From 40CM-4-68-19 sp036513415 (GTDB lineage: Bacteria; Myxococcota; Myxococcia; Myxococcales; 40CM-4-68-19), in NCBI GenBank assembly GCA_036513415.1, contig DATBZA010000163.1:9510-73509 (forward strand): a DNA stretch of 64,000 bases, in the 5' to 3' direction. A program made the position numbers and the translations under genes. A model generated the notes under the pieces. It was not told the origin of the DNA, searched no databases, and was given only the letters and a program-made list of their open reading frames with translations. Shown piece after piece: positions 54,904 through 63,426 of this stretch. Numbering within the stretch: the first letter of the stretch is position 1; every line of letters starts with the position of its first letter.

Positions 54904-56940
54904 GTGAGCGGCTTGTCCGCCAGGCCGATGCGATCCTTCGTTGCCGCGGTCTGCCTCCTGTCCTGCACGGGCAAGCTGGACGTGTCTTTGCCGGGACCCG
55001 TGACCGAGGGCCAGATCGAGCCCGTCACCGTGGCCGCCTCGCTCGCCAAGGTGAAAGGCCTGCTTACGGGGCTTCCTCCCACCGACGCCGAGGTCCAGGC
55101 CGTCCAGGCCGACCCGAAGGCGCTGCGCGGGCTGGTCGAACAGTGGATGGCGACTCCACAGCACACCGCCAAGATGCTCGGCTTCTTCTCCAACGCCTTC
55201 CAGCAGAGCCAGGCCGTGTCGGCCGACTTCGACCATCAGCTCGACGACGCGCAGGGCGTCCTCGATGCGCGCCTGCTCGCGAACCTGCGCGAGAGCTTCG
55301 CCCGCACCGCCCTGCAGCTCGTGCAGGAAGGGCAGCCGTTCACCTCCACGATGACCACGCGGCGGTTCATGCTGACGCCGCGGCTGATGTTGCTCTACGC
55401 CTTTCTCGACGCCATCCAGGTGAACGACTCGGGAGGTAGCGTCGACCTGTTCGCTCGGGCGAATCCAGGCTTCAAGTTCACGCTGACCGCGAAGAGCGGC
55501 GTGATTCCCCTCAGCGAAACCCTCGATCGCAACAGCCGGAACTACATGATCTTCTACGCTCCACAGTTGATGGGCGCCGCGTACGACGGCCTGTGCCCGC
55601 AGGACCCCATCGTCTACGACGGCCGCACCGGCCAGTCCTCGGTGAGCGTGTCGCTCTACGTGACGCTGCAGCAGGGCAGGCCCAAGTCGTTCTCCGTACT
55701 GGACGGCAACGGCAAGCAGCACACTTGCCAGCCGCCGGCGTTCCCAGCCGCCTACCAGCCGCTCACGGTGGCGGACGGCAAGCAGTGGCACATGGTCGAG
55801 ATCGTCCAGGCCGGACCGGACCAGGGCGTCAGCAGCGCCCTCGACCTGGTGAACTTCCGCACCGGCGGTAACCTCCTGTTGCGTACGCCGCGGGTCGGTT
55901 TCTTCACCACCCCGTCCTTCCTCGCGGAGTGGAACACCAACGACAGCAACCAGGCGCGCGTCACCGCCAACCAGACGCTGATCGTCGCGCTCGGGCACGC
56001 GATCAACCCGCAGAACGCCACGCTGCCTCCCTCGACCGCCTCGGTCGATCTGACGCACGCGCCGCAGGGAACGGCATGCTACGCCTGTCATCAGTCGCTC
56101 GATCCGATGCGGCAGTTCTTCCGGCAGCAGTACAGCTACTACTTCCATCCGCAGACCAATCCGGAGGAGATTTCGCTCCCCGGATCGTTCGGGTTCCGCG
56201 GCGTCGCGGTGTCGGGCAGCAACATCTCCGACCTCGCCAGCCAGCTCGCCGCCCACCCGGACTTCGCCGGGGCCTGGGTGCAGAAGCTGTGCACCTGGGC
56301 GAACTCCGCGCGCTGCGACGAGACCGATGGGGAGTTCGCGCGCATCGCCGCGATCTTCTCCGACAGCTACTACAACTGGAAGACCTTGGAGGTGACGCTC
56401 TTCTCCTCGCCGCTCGTCACCTATCTCGCGCCGACCAGGACTGTCTCGCAGAGCGGCGAGGTGTTCCCGGTCTCCCGCCGCGACCACCTCTGCGGCGCGC
56501 TCTCGAACCGGCTCGGCATCACCGACGCATGCGGGCTCGACGTGAACACCGTGGTGCCGCAAGATCTGAGAGCGGTGCAGTTCATCGCGCGTGTGCTGCC
56601 CTCCGACGCCTACAGCCGCGGCGCGGAGGAGCCAGTGCTCGCCAATGACCCGAATCTCTTCTTCCGGACGGGCATGGAGAACGTTTGCGCCACTTTCGCC
56701 GCAAGGCTGATCGACGCGGGCCCGGGAACGCGCTGGTCGAGCGCTTCGCCTGACGCGGCCATCGCCGACTTCGTGCACACGCTGATGGGCGTCGGCTCCG
56801 GCCGCGATGCGACACCGCTCTCGATCCTGGGTGAGCACTTCCAGTCGGCGCAAGCCAAGGGGCTCTCGGCCTCCGACGCGCTCAAGTCCACCTTTGTGAT
56901 CGCTTGCCTCTCGCCGTCGGTGGTGGGGATGGGCCAGTGA
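54904..56940 (+). CDS. Lipoprotein with CxxCH motif (DUF1588/DUF1592-like)
   Basis: 678 residues from a GTG at 54904 preceded by GGAGGGAG. A lipoprotein signal ends in CLLSC. The body is helical, with a cytochrome-like motif C392-Y-A-C395-H396 in GTACYACHQSLDPMRQF, which matches the C..CH..MDP region of DUF1588 proteins found with planctomycete-type DUF1592/DUF1585 proteins. If heme attaches, this is a periplasmic or surface cytochrome; in DUF1588 relatives the motif is present but heme is unproven. First gene of a five-gene operon; the next ATG is 2 bp away. Confidence 0.78.
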   Translation: MSGLSARPMRSFVAAVCLLSCTGKLDVSLPGPVTEGQIEPVTVAASLAKVKGLLTGLPPTDAEVQAVQADPKALRGLVEQWMATPQHTAKMLGFFSNAFQQSQAVSADFDHQLDDAQGVLDARLLANLRESFARTALQLVQEGQPFTSTMTTRRFMLTPRLMLLYAFLDAIQVNDSGGSVDLFARANPGFKFTLTAKSGVIPLSETLDRNSRNYMIFYAPQLMGAAYDGLCPQDPIVYDGRTGQSSVSVSLYVTLQQGRPKSFSVLDGNGKQHTCQPPAFPAAYQPLTVADGKQWHMVEIVQAGPDQGVSSALDLVNFRTGGNLLLRTPRVGFFTTPSFLAEWNTNDSNQARVTANQTLIVALGHAINPQNATLPPSTASVDLTHAPQGTACYACHQSLDPMRQFFRQQYSYYFHPQTNPEEISLPGSFGFRGVAVSGSNISDLASQLAAHPDFAGAWVQKLCTWANSARCDETDGEFARIAAIFSDSYYNWKTLEVTLFSSPLVTYLAPTRTVSQSGEVFPVSRRDHLCGALSNRLGITDACGLDVNTVVPQDLRAVQFIARVLPSDAYSRGAEEPVLANDPNLFFRTGMENVCATFAARLIDAGPGTRWSSASPDAAIADFVHTLMGVGSGRDATPLSILGEHFQSAQAKGLSASDALKSTFVIACLSPSVVGMGQ

Positions 56941-56942
56941 CC

Positions 56943-58268
56943 ATGCACCTCTCGCGCCGCAAGCTGCTGCTTGAAACCCTCTTCGGGGCCGGCTTGCTCG
57001 GCTTGCGCTCGCTCGCCACCGGCATCCCGCTCGCGGTACTGGCCAACCCTCGCCGGGCGGCGGCGCAAGCCACAGGCTGCGCGTCCAACCCCAAGGCGCA
57101 ATACATCCTGCTCAGCTCGTCTGCGGACGGCGATCCGCTCAACGCCAACGTCCCGGGCATGTACCAGATCCCGGACATCGCCCACCCGCCGGACGTGGCC
57201 ATGGCCCCGGCGCAGCTCACGCTCTCCGGCCAGGCCTGGACGGCGGCCACGCCCTGGGCACAGCTCCCGCAGGCGATGCTCGACCGGGCCTGCTTCTTCC
57301 ACCACGGCACGTACACGGTCGTGCACCCCGACATGGCCAATGTGATGACGCTGCAGGGCTTCGTCTCGCACCACGAGATGCTGGTCTCGCTGCTCTCGGC
57401 GCAGCTTGCCGGGTGCCTGGGCACGGTGCAGGCGCAGCCGCTGGCGCTGGGGCCGCGCAGCGCCTCGGAAGGATTGACCGTGGGCGGGCGGCCACAGCCG
57501 ATCCTCTCGCCATCGGCGCTGGCTTCGCTGCTCTCGTCGCCGGCCGGGCCGCTCGGGCAGATCCAGCAGCTCCGCGACGCCGACCTCAACCGGCTCAACG
57601 ACTGGTACCGGCAGAACGGCAACTCGGCGCAGCGCGCGTTCATCGACCGCTACGCGCTCTCGCAGCAACAGGCGCGCAGCGTCTCCGAGAGCCTGCTCAG
57701 CTCGCTCGCCGCCCTCAAGGACAACAGCTCCGACTCGCAGGTGGCCGCGGCGCTGATCCTCTTCCGCATGAACGTCAGCCCGGTGGTGAGCATCCACATT
57801 CCCTTCGGTGGCGACAACCACACTGATACGGCGCTGGCCAGGGAAAGCAGGGAGACGGTCGCGGGCGTGGCGTCCATCGGCAAACTCTGGACCGAGCTCA
57901 ACGCCGCGGGATTGCAGGACCGCGTCACCTTCGCCACCATCAACGTCTTCGGCCGCACGCTGAGCGCCGCGAAAGGCAACGGGCGCGGCCGCACGCACCA
58001 CGGCGACCACCACGTGGCGGTGCTGATCGGCAAGCCGTTCAAGGGCGGGGTGGTCGGCGGTGTGGAGCCGGCCGACGGCGACTACCGCGCGACGTCGATC
58101 GACGCGACCAGCGGCAGCGCGGTCGCGGGAGGGAGCGGGAACGTGCCCTTCTCCGAGACGCTCTCGGCGATGGGCAAGACCCTCGGCGCCGCCTGCGGAA
58201 TCAGCGGCGCAGACCTCGACCTCAGCATCCGCGGCGGGAAAGTCGTCTCGGGCGCTCTCGCCCCGTAG
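56943..58268 (+). CDS. Tat-exported DUF1501-like protein
   Basis: 441 residues from the ATG at 56943. A Tat signal (SRRKLLLETLFGAGLLGLRS) precedes a globular domain of the DUF1501/alkaline-phosphatase-like superfamily. Metal-site-like residues are in FGGDNHTD and RGRTHHGDHHVAVLIG, the latter in the position of the GRDHW motif of DUF1501. Such proteins are exported folded, suggesting a metal or cofactor. Pairs with the preceding lipoprotein, as DUF1501 pairs with DUF1800 and cytochrome-like partners elsewhere. Reaction unknown. Confidence 0.75.
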   Translation: MHLSRRKLLLETLFGAGLLGLRSLATGIPLAVLANPRRAAAQATGCASNPKAQYILLSSSADGDPLNANVPGMYQIPDIAHPPDVAMAPAQLTLSGQAWTAATPWAQLPQAMLDRACFFHHGTYTVVHPDMANVMTLQGFVSHHEMLVSLLSAQLAGCLGTVQAQPLALGPRSASEGLTVGGRPQPILSPSALASLLSSPAGPLGQIQQLRDADLNRLNDWYRQNGNSAQRAFIDRYALSQQQARSVSESLLSSLAALKDNSSDSQVAAALILFRMNVSPVVSIHIPFGGDNHTDTALARESRETVAGVASIGKLWTELNAAGLQDRVTFATINVFGRTLSAAKGNGRGRTHHGDHHVAVLIGKPFKGGVVGGVEPADGDYRATSIDATSGSAVAGGSGNVPFSETLSAMGKTLGAACGISGADLDLSIRGGKVVSGALAP

Positions 58269-58277
58269 GCTTGGCGC

Positions 58278-59078
58278 ATGGGCAACGATCTCGGGCGCCG
58301 CGCATTGCTTCGCTGCGGCGCAGCCTGCGCGCTCGCCGCCTGCGGCAAATTCGTCGACGAGCCGGTGGCGATCCAGGTCGGGGCACCCTCGAAGGGGCTG
58401 CTCTCGGTGCCGACGGCGCGGATGCCCGAGTTGAGCAGGACCGGCGGCAGCATCCTCCTCCACTCGGACGCCAGGGATTTTATCGGGCGAACGGTGTCGG
58501 TGCTGGTGGCGAACACTTCGTCACAGGGGTTGCGGGCGTACGGCGCCTATTGCCCCCATTCGGGATGCGAGGTGGCGTGGGTCGACGGCGAGAACTCGGT
58601 TGTCTGCCCCTGCCATCTCTCGCGGTTCGCGGTGGACGGTTCGGTCACGCACCCGCCCGCCGTTGAGGGCCTCGACGCCTACCCCGCCAAACTGAGCCCC
58701 GACGGGCAGACGCTGATCGTGGACCTGAGCGGGAGCGACGGCGTCTTTCCAGCGGCCGCCGGCGGCGCCGTCACCTTCACGGTGCAGCAGCTTCCCGCCC
58801 TCGCGCAAGTGGGAGGCAGCGTGACGGGGCACGCGGCGGGCGTGCCGTATCCGCTGGTGGTGCTGCGCGCGAGCGCATCGCAGATGCTCGCCTTCGATGC
58901 CCGCTGCCCGCATCTGGGCTGCGCGGTACGCGGGGCGCAGCAGCTCTTCATCTGCCCGTGCCACGGCTCGCTGTTCAACCTCGACGGGAGCTTGAAGCTG
59001 GGCCCCGCGACGGCCCCGCTGACCGCGCTTCAAGTGACGTTCGACGGCACTCAGGTCGTGGTGAAGGTGCCCGCGTGA
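58278..59078 (+). CDS. Lipoprotein with two tandem Rieske domains
   Basis: 266 residues. A twin-arginine N-terminus (GRRALLRCGAACALAAC) with lipobox Cys22. Two complete Rieske modules follow: first C92-P-H94 (disulfide Cys97) with C110/C112-H113; second C210-P-H212 (disulfide Cys215) with C226/C228-H229. All eight ligands and both disulfide pairs are present. Each binds a [2Fe-2S] cluster with Cys2His2 ligation. Two Rieske centres in one lipoprotein are unusual. It begins 9 bp after the DUF1501-like gene and its stop overlaps the next start. Confidence 0.9.
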   Translation: MGNDLGRRALLRCGAACALAACGKFVDEPVAIQVGAPSKGLLSVPTARMPELSRTGGSILLHSDARDFIGRTVSVLVANTSSQGLRAYGAYCPHSGCEVAWVDGENSVVCPCHLSRFAVDGSVTHPPAVEGLDAYPAKLSPDGQTLIVDLSGSDGVFPAAAGGAVTFTVQQLPALAQVGGSVTGHAAGVPYPLVVLRASASQMLAFDARCPHLGCAVRGAQQLFICPCHGSLFNLDGSLKLGPATAPLTALQVTFDGTQVVVKVPA

Positions 59079-59806
59079 CGGCACTCCTGTGCCTGCTCGC
59101 CGCCGCGCTCCCCTCGCTGGACGCGTCCGTGTCGGTCGGGACGTCCGTACGGCGGCTCTCTTATCGCGATCGACTCACGCCGACGCTCGCCACCTGGCGG
59201 AGTGGCGCGCTCGCGGTCTGGGGTCTCTCTCTGCAGGCCTATCCCTCTACAGGCAGTCTGCCCATTCTCGACGACGTCGGCGCGTACGGCTGGTACAAGC
59301 GCTCGCTCGAGTCGAGCACGCTGACCGCGGACGGCGTGCTGGCGTTCAGCACGCAGGAGATCGCCTGGGAAGCGGGCTTGCGCTGGCGCGCCATGTTCGC
59401 CGGCCAGGAACGCGGCGCCGTCAGCATCGGCTACGGGAGCCTGCGCCAGGTTTTTGGCCGCGCCCGCCTTCCCGGCTATCTCCTTCCGGCGGGCACCATC
59501 CAGTACTGGCGGCCGGGGCTGGAGGGGCGGATCTCGCTGGGCCCCGTCGCCCTCGGCGCCGGTGCCGCGTACCTCTTGATCGTGCGCCAGGACTTCCTCT
59601 CTACGTTCTTCCCACGCGCCAGCAAGGGCGGCATCGAAGCTTCGGTGCGCGCCTCGATGGACGTGGGACAGGTCGGATTGACGCTGTCGGGGCGCTACCA
59701 GCGATTCTTCTATTCGCTGCATCCGCAGCCCTACGATCCCTACGTCGCTGGAGGCGCTCTCGATGAGCTGTTTACCATCGATCTCGCGTGCGGTTTTCGC
59801 CTCTAG
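59075..59806 (+). CDS. Beta-rich outer-membrane or periplasmic protein of the Rieske operon
   Basis: 243 residues from a GTG at 59075 (GTGA overlap with the Rieske stop). A short signal peptide, then about ten amphipathic strands alternating small and aromatic residues (GALAVWGLSLQAYP, LEGRISLGPVALGAGAAY, VGLTLSGRYQRFFYS), ending in a C-terminal aromatic-rich strand (CGFRL). Probably a small outer-membrane barrel or beta-sandwich. Function unknown. Confidence 0.65.
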   Translation: MTALLCLLAAALPSLDASVSVGTSVRRLSYRDRLTPTLATWRSGALAVWGLSLQAYPSTGSLPILDDVGAYGWYKRSLESSTLTADGVLAFSTQEIAWEAGLRWRAMFAGQERGAVSIGYGSLRQVFGRARLPGYLLPAGTIQYWRPGLEGRISLGPVALGAGAAYLLIVRQDFLSTFFPRASKGGIEASVRASMDVGQVGLTLSGRYQRFFYSLHPQPYDPYVAGGALDELFTIDLACGFRL

Positions 59807-60224
59807 CGCGGTCTGCCTCGCGCTCCTGGGGTGCGCCGGGTCGCTCGATCATCCCGAGCGCTTCGCGAATCTCGGGCAGGCGCCAGACGCGGGACCCGTC
59901 AATCCTCCGCCGGATGGAGGGTGCGATCCCGTGGTCAGCATCTTTCCTGTGAGCTGCAGCACCTCGTCGTGCCATTCAGCGCAGAGCCAGCAGGGGAACC
60001 TCGACCTGGAATCACCTGGTCTGCCGAATCGGCTGGTGGGCAAGCCAGCCCACGGCGGGCCCGGTCTTCTGATCGACCGGCAGAACCCCTCGCAGAGCGT
60101 TTTGCTTCTCAAGTTGTCCGCGAATCCGCCCTTCCAGTTCCAGATGCCGCTGGGGGCGCCACCGCTGTCGCCGGGTGAAATGGCGTGTTTGCAGGCTTGG
60201 GTCCAGGCGGCCGTGACGCCGTAG
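59763..60224 (+). CDS. Cytochrome c-like lipoprotein with CX4CH motif
   Basis: 153 residues, overlapping the previous gene by 44 bp. Lipobox LLGC24 and a Pro/Asp linker. Then C65-S-T-S-S-C70-H71 forms a CX4CH heme-attachment-like motif, with a likely axial Met128 in FQMPLG, followed by the SPGEMACLQAWV helix usual for class I cytochromes. Standard heme-attachment is CXXCH; CX3CH and CX4CH variants exist. Heme binding is inferred. Last gene of the operon. Confidence 0.75.
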   Translation: MSCLPSISRAVFASSAVCLALLGCAGSLDHPERFANLGQAPDAGPVNPPPDGGCDPVVSIFPVSCSTSSCHSAQSQQGNLDLESPGLPNRLVGKPAHGGPGLLIDRQNPSQSVLLLKLSANPPFQFQMPLGAPPLSPGEMACLQAWVQAAVTP

Positions 60225-60288
60225 CGCTCGGGCGCGCCGCGCCCGAAACCACGCGGACGCTGGACATGAGGTACAGCCGAGAGCGCGA

Positions 60289-60822
60289 TTATTTCGCCGC
60301 TGCGAAGAGCAGATCTCCGGAGATGACGGCGCGGTCGTCGACCTTGACCAGGAGCAACTGCGGCCGCTCCAGCTTGAAGCCTTCCAGGCTGATGGGGAAC
60401 GAGAAGGTAGCCCGGACGCCGCCGCCCTCGGGCTTCAGCTTGACGGGAACGTCCCGGGTCCGCTTCTCGCCGTTCAACTCCACCGTGCCGTGGAGGACGG
60501 TTTCACGAGGCCCCTCGAGCGGAAAGGTCACGCCCGACAGGGTGCCGCGGACCTCGGTGTATGGATGCGCCGCCTCGTGGGTGACCTCGCGCATGTTCAC
60601 GTCCCGGTTCGAGTTGCCGCTGTCGAACGACGCCACCTTCGCGCGCACCTGGACCTTGACGGTCCCGTCCGGGAGGGTCAGTGCGCGCCCTTCGACGTCC
60701 TTGCTGGTCCCGCGCACCTCGTGGAGCTTGTGGACCACCGCGTAGGTGAGGGTTCCCTGGCGCAGATCGAGGATCTGTCGGGCGGGCGGGGCACAGAGGA
60801 GGAGAGCAACCAGGGCGAGCAC
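60289..60822 (-). CDS. YceI-family periplasmic lipid-binding protein
   Basis: 177 residues from a GTG at 60822 with AGGGA upstream. A signal peptide ends near LLCAPPARQ, then the YceI lipocalin-like barrel (LTYAVVHKLHEVRG, SFDSGNSNRDVNMREV, LSGVTFPLEG). YceI proteins bind polyisoprenoid or quinone-like molecules in the periplasm. The preceding tiny gene at 60864 is on the same strand, 41 bp away. Confidence 0.82.
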   Translation of the reverse strand: MLALVALLLCAPPARQILDLRQGTLTYAVVHKLHEVRGTSKDVEGRALTLPDGTVKVQVRAKVASFDSGNSNRDVNMREVTHEAAHPYTEVRGTLSGVTFPLEGPRETVLHGTVELNGEKRTRDVPVKLKPEGGGVRATFSFPISLEGFKLERPQLLLVKVDDRAVISGDLLFAAAK

Positions 60823-60863
60823 GGCGAGGGATCCCTTACCTGGCGGGTTCGCGTGGCTCCCGA

Positions 60864-61043
60864 CTACTTGGGCATGGTGGAGGCCTTCATCTTCCTCCAC
60901 TTGCCGCCAGCCTTCTTGCATTGCTTCTTCGTGCCGGCGTCGGAGATCTCCGACCCATCGGCGCCGACGCAGTGGCGCTTGGCTGTTGCGAATGCTGCGG
61001 GCGAAGCTGCGAGGGCGAGCGCGGCGATCATAGCGAACTTCAT
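60864..61043 (-). CDS. Tiny secreted Cys-pair protein
   Basis: 59 residues from the ATG at 61043, preceded by a near-ideal ribosome binding site (AAGGAGGACCTAA). Signal peptide through about residue 20 (FAMIAALALAASPAAFATA), then HCVGADGSEISDAGTKKQC and a GGKW turn with two Cys that could form one disulfide, ending in a Lys-rich tail. Probably cotranscribed with the YceI gene. No homology recognised. Confidence 0.7.
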   Translation of the reverse strand: MKFAMIAALALAASPAAFATAKRHCVGADGSEISDAGTKKQCKKAGGKWRKMKASTMPK

Positions 61044-61336
61044 TTAGGTCCTCCTTCGGCGGATGTGCCTGCTCGCGATTCTTCGGCCCGACCGCGGGGT
61101 CTGGCAAGTATTGCGCCTTGCTCGATCGGGTGGCGGCCCCTTGGCCCGGGTCGAACGTCTGTGAAGGGAAGCCGGCTCCAGCCGATCACGGCGAGACGAA
61201 GCTGTTGGTGACCGCTACGGGCGTGCCATCGGTGGGCGGCCAGCAAGTCGCTCCAACAGGTAAATGCGCCCTTGGTCGCGAAACTGGGACACGCGATCGA
61301 AGCAACCACCACCGGCTCGGCCCGTCGCGAGTCGCC

Positions 61337-61648
61337 AAGCTTGATCGAGGGGACGTAGAGGCAAGTCGGGTTGTCCGTGTCGTTATGCCCGAGATCCACT
61401 GCGACCAGGTCGTGCCCTTCGAGCTCGAACTGGTCGCCCTCGAGCGCGTCCGGAAACACGATCTCGTCCGGGAGCTGTCGGGGAAATCGCGACTTCCAGA
61501 ACGACTGGAGGAAGTCCGGTGCGGCTTGCTTGCGCATGTGCTGCAGGACCCGAAGGGTGGCGACGGCTCGCGCATCCGGAAAGCGCTCCCGGAGGATGCT
61601 GATGCCGAAAGAATGGTCGCCGCGGCCATGCGTGACGTAAATCGTCAT
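61337..61648 (-). pseudogene. Metallo-beta-lactamase-fold hydrolase fragment
   Basis: A middle piece of an MBL-fold hydrolase: TIYVTHGRGDHSFGI, ISILRERFPDARAVA, DLGHNDTDN. The HxHxDH zinc motif reads HGRGDH, losing one ligand His to Arg. The N-terminal part is absent, replaced by an in-frame stop just upstream of the ATG, and similarity stops near SIKL. 61044-61336 encodes nothing else that I can support. Confidence 0.65.
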
Positions 61649-61784
61649 TAGGTTTTTGCAAGGCGCCTACAAGCAGGTCATGAAGCGAGTCGGCCTCTAG
61701 ATCCGCCGAAGGGAACACGTGGATGAATTGGCTCTCTCGTCCGATCCGACGGACGACCAGAAGCGCACGTTACGTGGAGCATCG

Positions 61785-62003
61785 TCATGCCGCGCGATCG
61801 CCCGCGGGATCGGATGGCTCCCGCTCGAGGCGAAGCCGGTGCCGCGCGCCCTCGGGCGTGAGGAAAGTGAAACCGACGATCCGGTCGCCCGTCGTCTTTC
61901 CCGTCGCTTTGAACGCCGCCTCGAGATCCTTCGCCAACTCATCGGGCACGCCCAACTCGCGCAGCGTCCTCGGCGTCTCCTCGTATCGCTTCCTGTCCGA
62001 CAT
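61785..62003 (-). CDS. Small acidic/basic hypothetical protein
   Basis: 72 residues from the ATG at 62003 with AAGGAAAG 6 bp upstream. Helical, charged (RTLRELGVPDELAKDLEAAF then FKATGKTTGDRI). No domain recognised. The 57-bp repeat copy B lies about 136 bp upstream, as copy A does for the gene at 12636, suggesting shared control. Confidence 0.55.
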   Translation of the reverse strand: MSDRKRYEETPRTLRELGVPDELAKDLEAAFKATGKTTGDRIVGFTFLTPEGARHRLRLEREPSDPAGDRAA

Positions 62004-62138
62004 GATCTTTCCTTTTTCCCTTCGTCTCCCTGCCCGTTCCTAGGCAGCCGAACAGCGGGCACCCCTCGCGGTTGAAGCATGGGACTCGCCGTTGCCTGAT
62101 GCAGCGATCTTAAGACCCAGGGCGCCACGCGAGCGCGC

Positions 62139-62195
62139 GATCCGACCGGAGACCGTCCTGTGTCGACGAGCGCCGGAAAACCGTGGCCCCTGACG
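62139..62195. repeat. Dispersed 57-bp element, copy B
   Basis: Close match to 13031-13086: both open with GATCCGACCGGAGACCGTC, carry a central GTCGACGAGCGCCG and finish with TGACG. Lies upstream of the small minus-strand gene starting at 62003. Confidence 0.7.
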
Positions 62196-62507
62196 AGAAG
62201 TGTGGCACCCGGGCATGGACTTGACGGGCGCCGGGTTTGCCCGTCTAACCAATCCGCTTCTATCCGCCGGCATAGCTGGACAGGTCTGTAACAGCGGGTG
62301 CCCGCCGTCACTTGTGCGACGCGGATCCCGGGGTTTTCAGCGGGGTCGCCGTCTTCCCCATCTGCAGGTATTCACCGATGTAACGCGGAAGTACGCCGCG
62401 CCCGATAGCGACTTCGTTGCAACGTGGATTCCCCTCGCCCCCGGCATAAACGGACCGGAAAGGCCCAGTCCGGTACCGAATGGGTACCGGATTAGGACGT
62501 GTGGGCG

Positions 62508-62589
62508 CGCTTTGTTAACCCGCTCACTGCCCTTCTCTCCCCGCGAGAGTTCGAAATCGGCGTCCTTTGGGCCAGCGGAGGCAATGGGG
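62508..62589. repeat. Direct repeat, left copy
   Basis: About 83 bp, roughly 80-85% alike the copy at 63427-63510. Shared blocks include GTTAAC, CTTCTCTCCCC, CGAGAGTTCGAAATCGG, GTCCT and GCCAGCGGAGG. A TCTC/GAGA hairpin around the central CCCC is kept in both. It lies just past the 3' end of the DUF2071 gene. Confidence 0.75.
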
Positions 62590-62616
62590 CGTGGCTCGTG
62601 GCCTAAGTTGACCAAC

Positions 62617-63381
62617 TCAAGGGACCGGCACGCTTCGCCAGCCTGCTACCTCGACTCCGGGCGAGAGGTGCACAAGATCGGGCTGCATTGGGTTCGTTGC
62701 TGCAAGGCTGCGCAGCGCCTCATTGCGTAGCAACCGCACGCGGGGTTCGACCAGGGGCCAGGGGAGATGGTGCACGTCCACGCGCACCACCCCGGCAGAG
62801 GTCGCAGCGTAAAGGCAGTAACGCTCCGTCAGGAAGGTATCGAGCGGCGTGCGGCGTTCGGGAGCGAGCATGTGGCCCGAGGCGAAGTCCACGTCGACGA
62901 GCGGGCTGCGAAACGAAACTGCGCCGGGACCGAGAGCGGCTGTCTGCGGACTCGGTGCCGCTTGCCAGTCGACCGCTGCAGCTCGGTAGTCGAGCGGCGA
63001 TAACATGCGGGCGAACCAGGCGATAAGCGCGCCGCGGGCCTGGATCTTGAGAAAGAAGACACCGGGCTTTCCTTCGGCGCGCACGTAGGTGCGTACGTTC
63101 AATTCGGCGAAGTTGGAGAGCGGTCCGATGGCGGGAAGGCACCGCGGTCGCACGTTGCACATGCGAAAGGGCACCACGCTGACCCACGCGCTGCCGTCCG
63201 CCTCGTCGAGGGTCAGTTGCGGCGGCACGAGCGGACCTATCGCGGCGGTTGCAACGCGAAAATGCAGGAGGAGCACGCTGTCCCAACGCTGGCGCCAGAG
63301 CCATCGGCTCCGGGGCAGCGGAAACGGACGGTGCGAAACCAGATCAAGAAAGTCGTCCTCCATCGCGTCACGATAACGCAT
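62617..63381 (-). CDS. YqjF/DUF2071 protein
   Basis: 254 residues from the ATG at 63381 (GAGGG upstream; an ATG at 63363 is also possible). DUF2071/YqjF fold: LHFRVATAAIGPLVPPQLTL, the NVRTYVRAEGKPGVFFLKIQ strand, and SPGVEVAGW near the end. Family members are acetoacetate-decarboxylase-like barrels of unknown role. Flanked by the two direct-repeat copies. Confidence 0.85.
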   Translation of the reverse strand: MRYRDAMEDDFLDLVSHRPFPLPRSRWLWRQRWDSVLLLHFRVATAAIGPLVPPQLTLDEADGSAWVSVVPFRMCNVRPRCLPAIGPLSNFAELNVRTYVRAEGKPGVFFLKIQARGALIAWFARMLSPLDYRAAAVDWQAAPSPQTAALGPGAVSFRSPLVDVDFASGHMLAPERRTPLDTFLTERYCLYAATSAGVVRVDVHHLPWPLVEPRVRLLRNEALRSLAATNPMQPDLVHLSPGVEVAGWRSVPVP

Positions 63382-63426
63382 GCGCGCCCTCACTCAGCCA
63401 AGAGCGCACTCCGATCATCGCCTTGC

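Larger units (their letters stand above)
62004..62616. other. Intergenic stretch with two repeat elements
   Basis: No gene is supported in about 610 bp. It holds repeat copy B (62139-62195) and the left copy of the direct repeat that flanks the DUF2071 gene (62508-62589). Confidence 0.5.

Noticed and set aside
61697..62311. 204-residue minus-strand frame near 62 kb
   Set aside because: Arginine-rich, without domain; covers the small real gene at 61785 in another frame.
62508..62589. Possible tRNA fragment because of GTTCGAAATC
   Set aside because: The flanking bases do not form a T arm or acceptor stem, and the block is part of the direct repeat.
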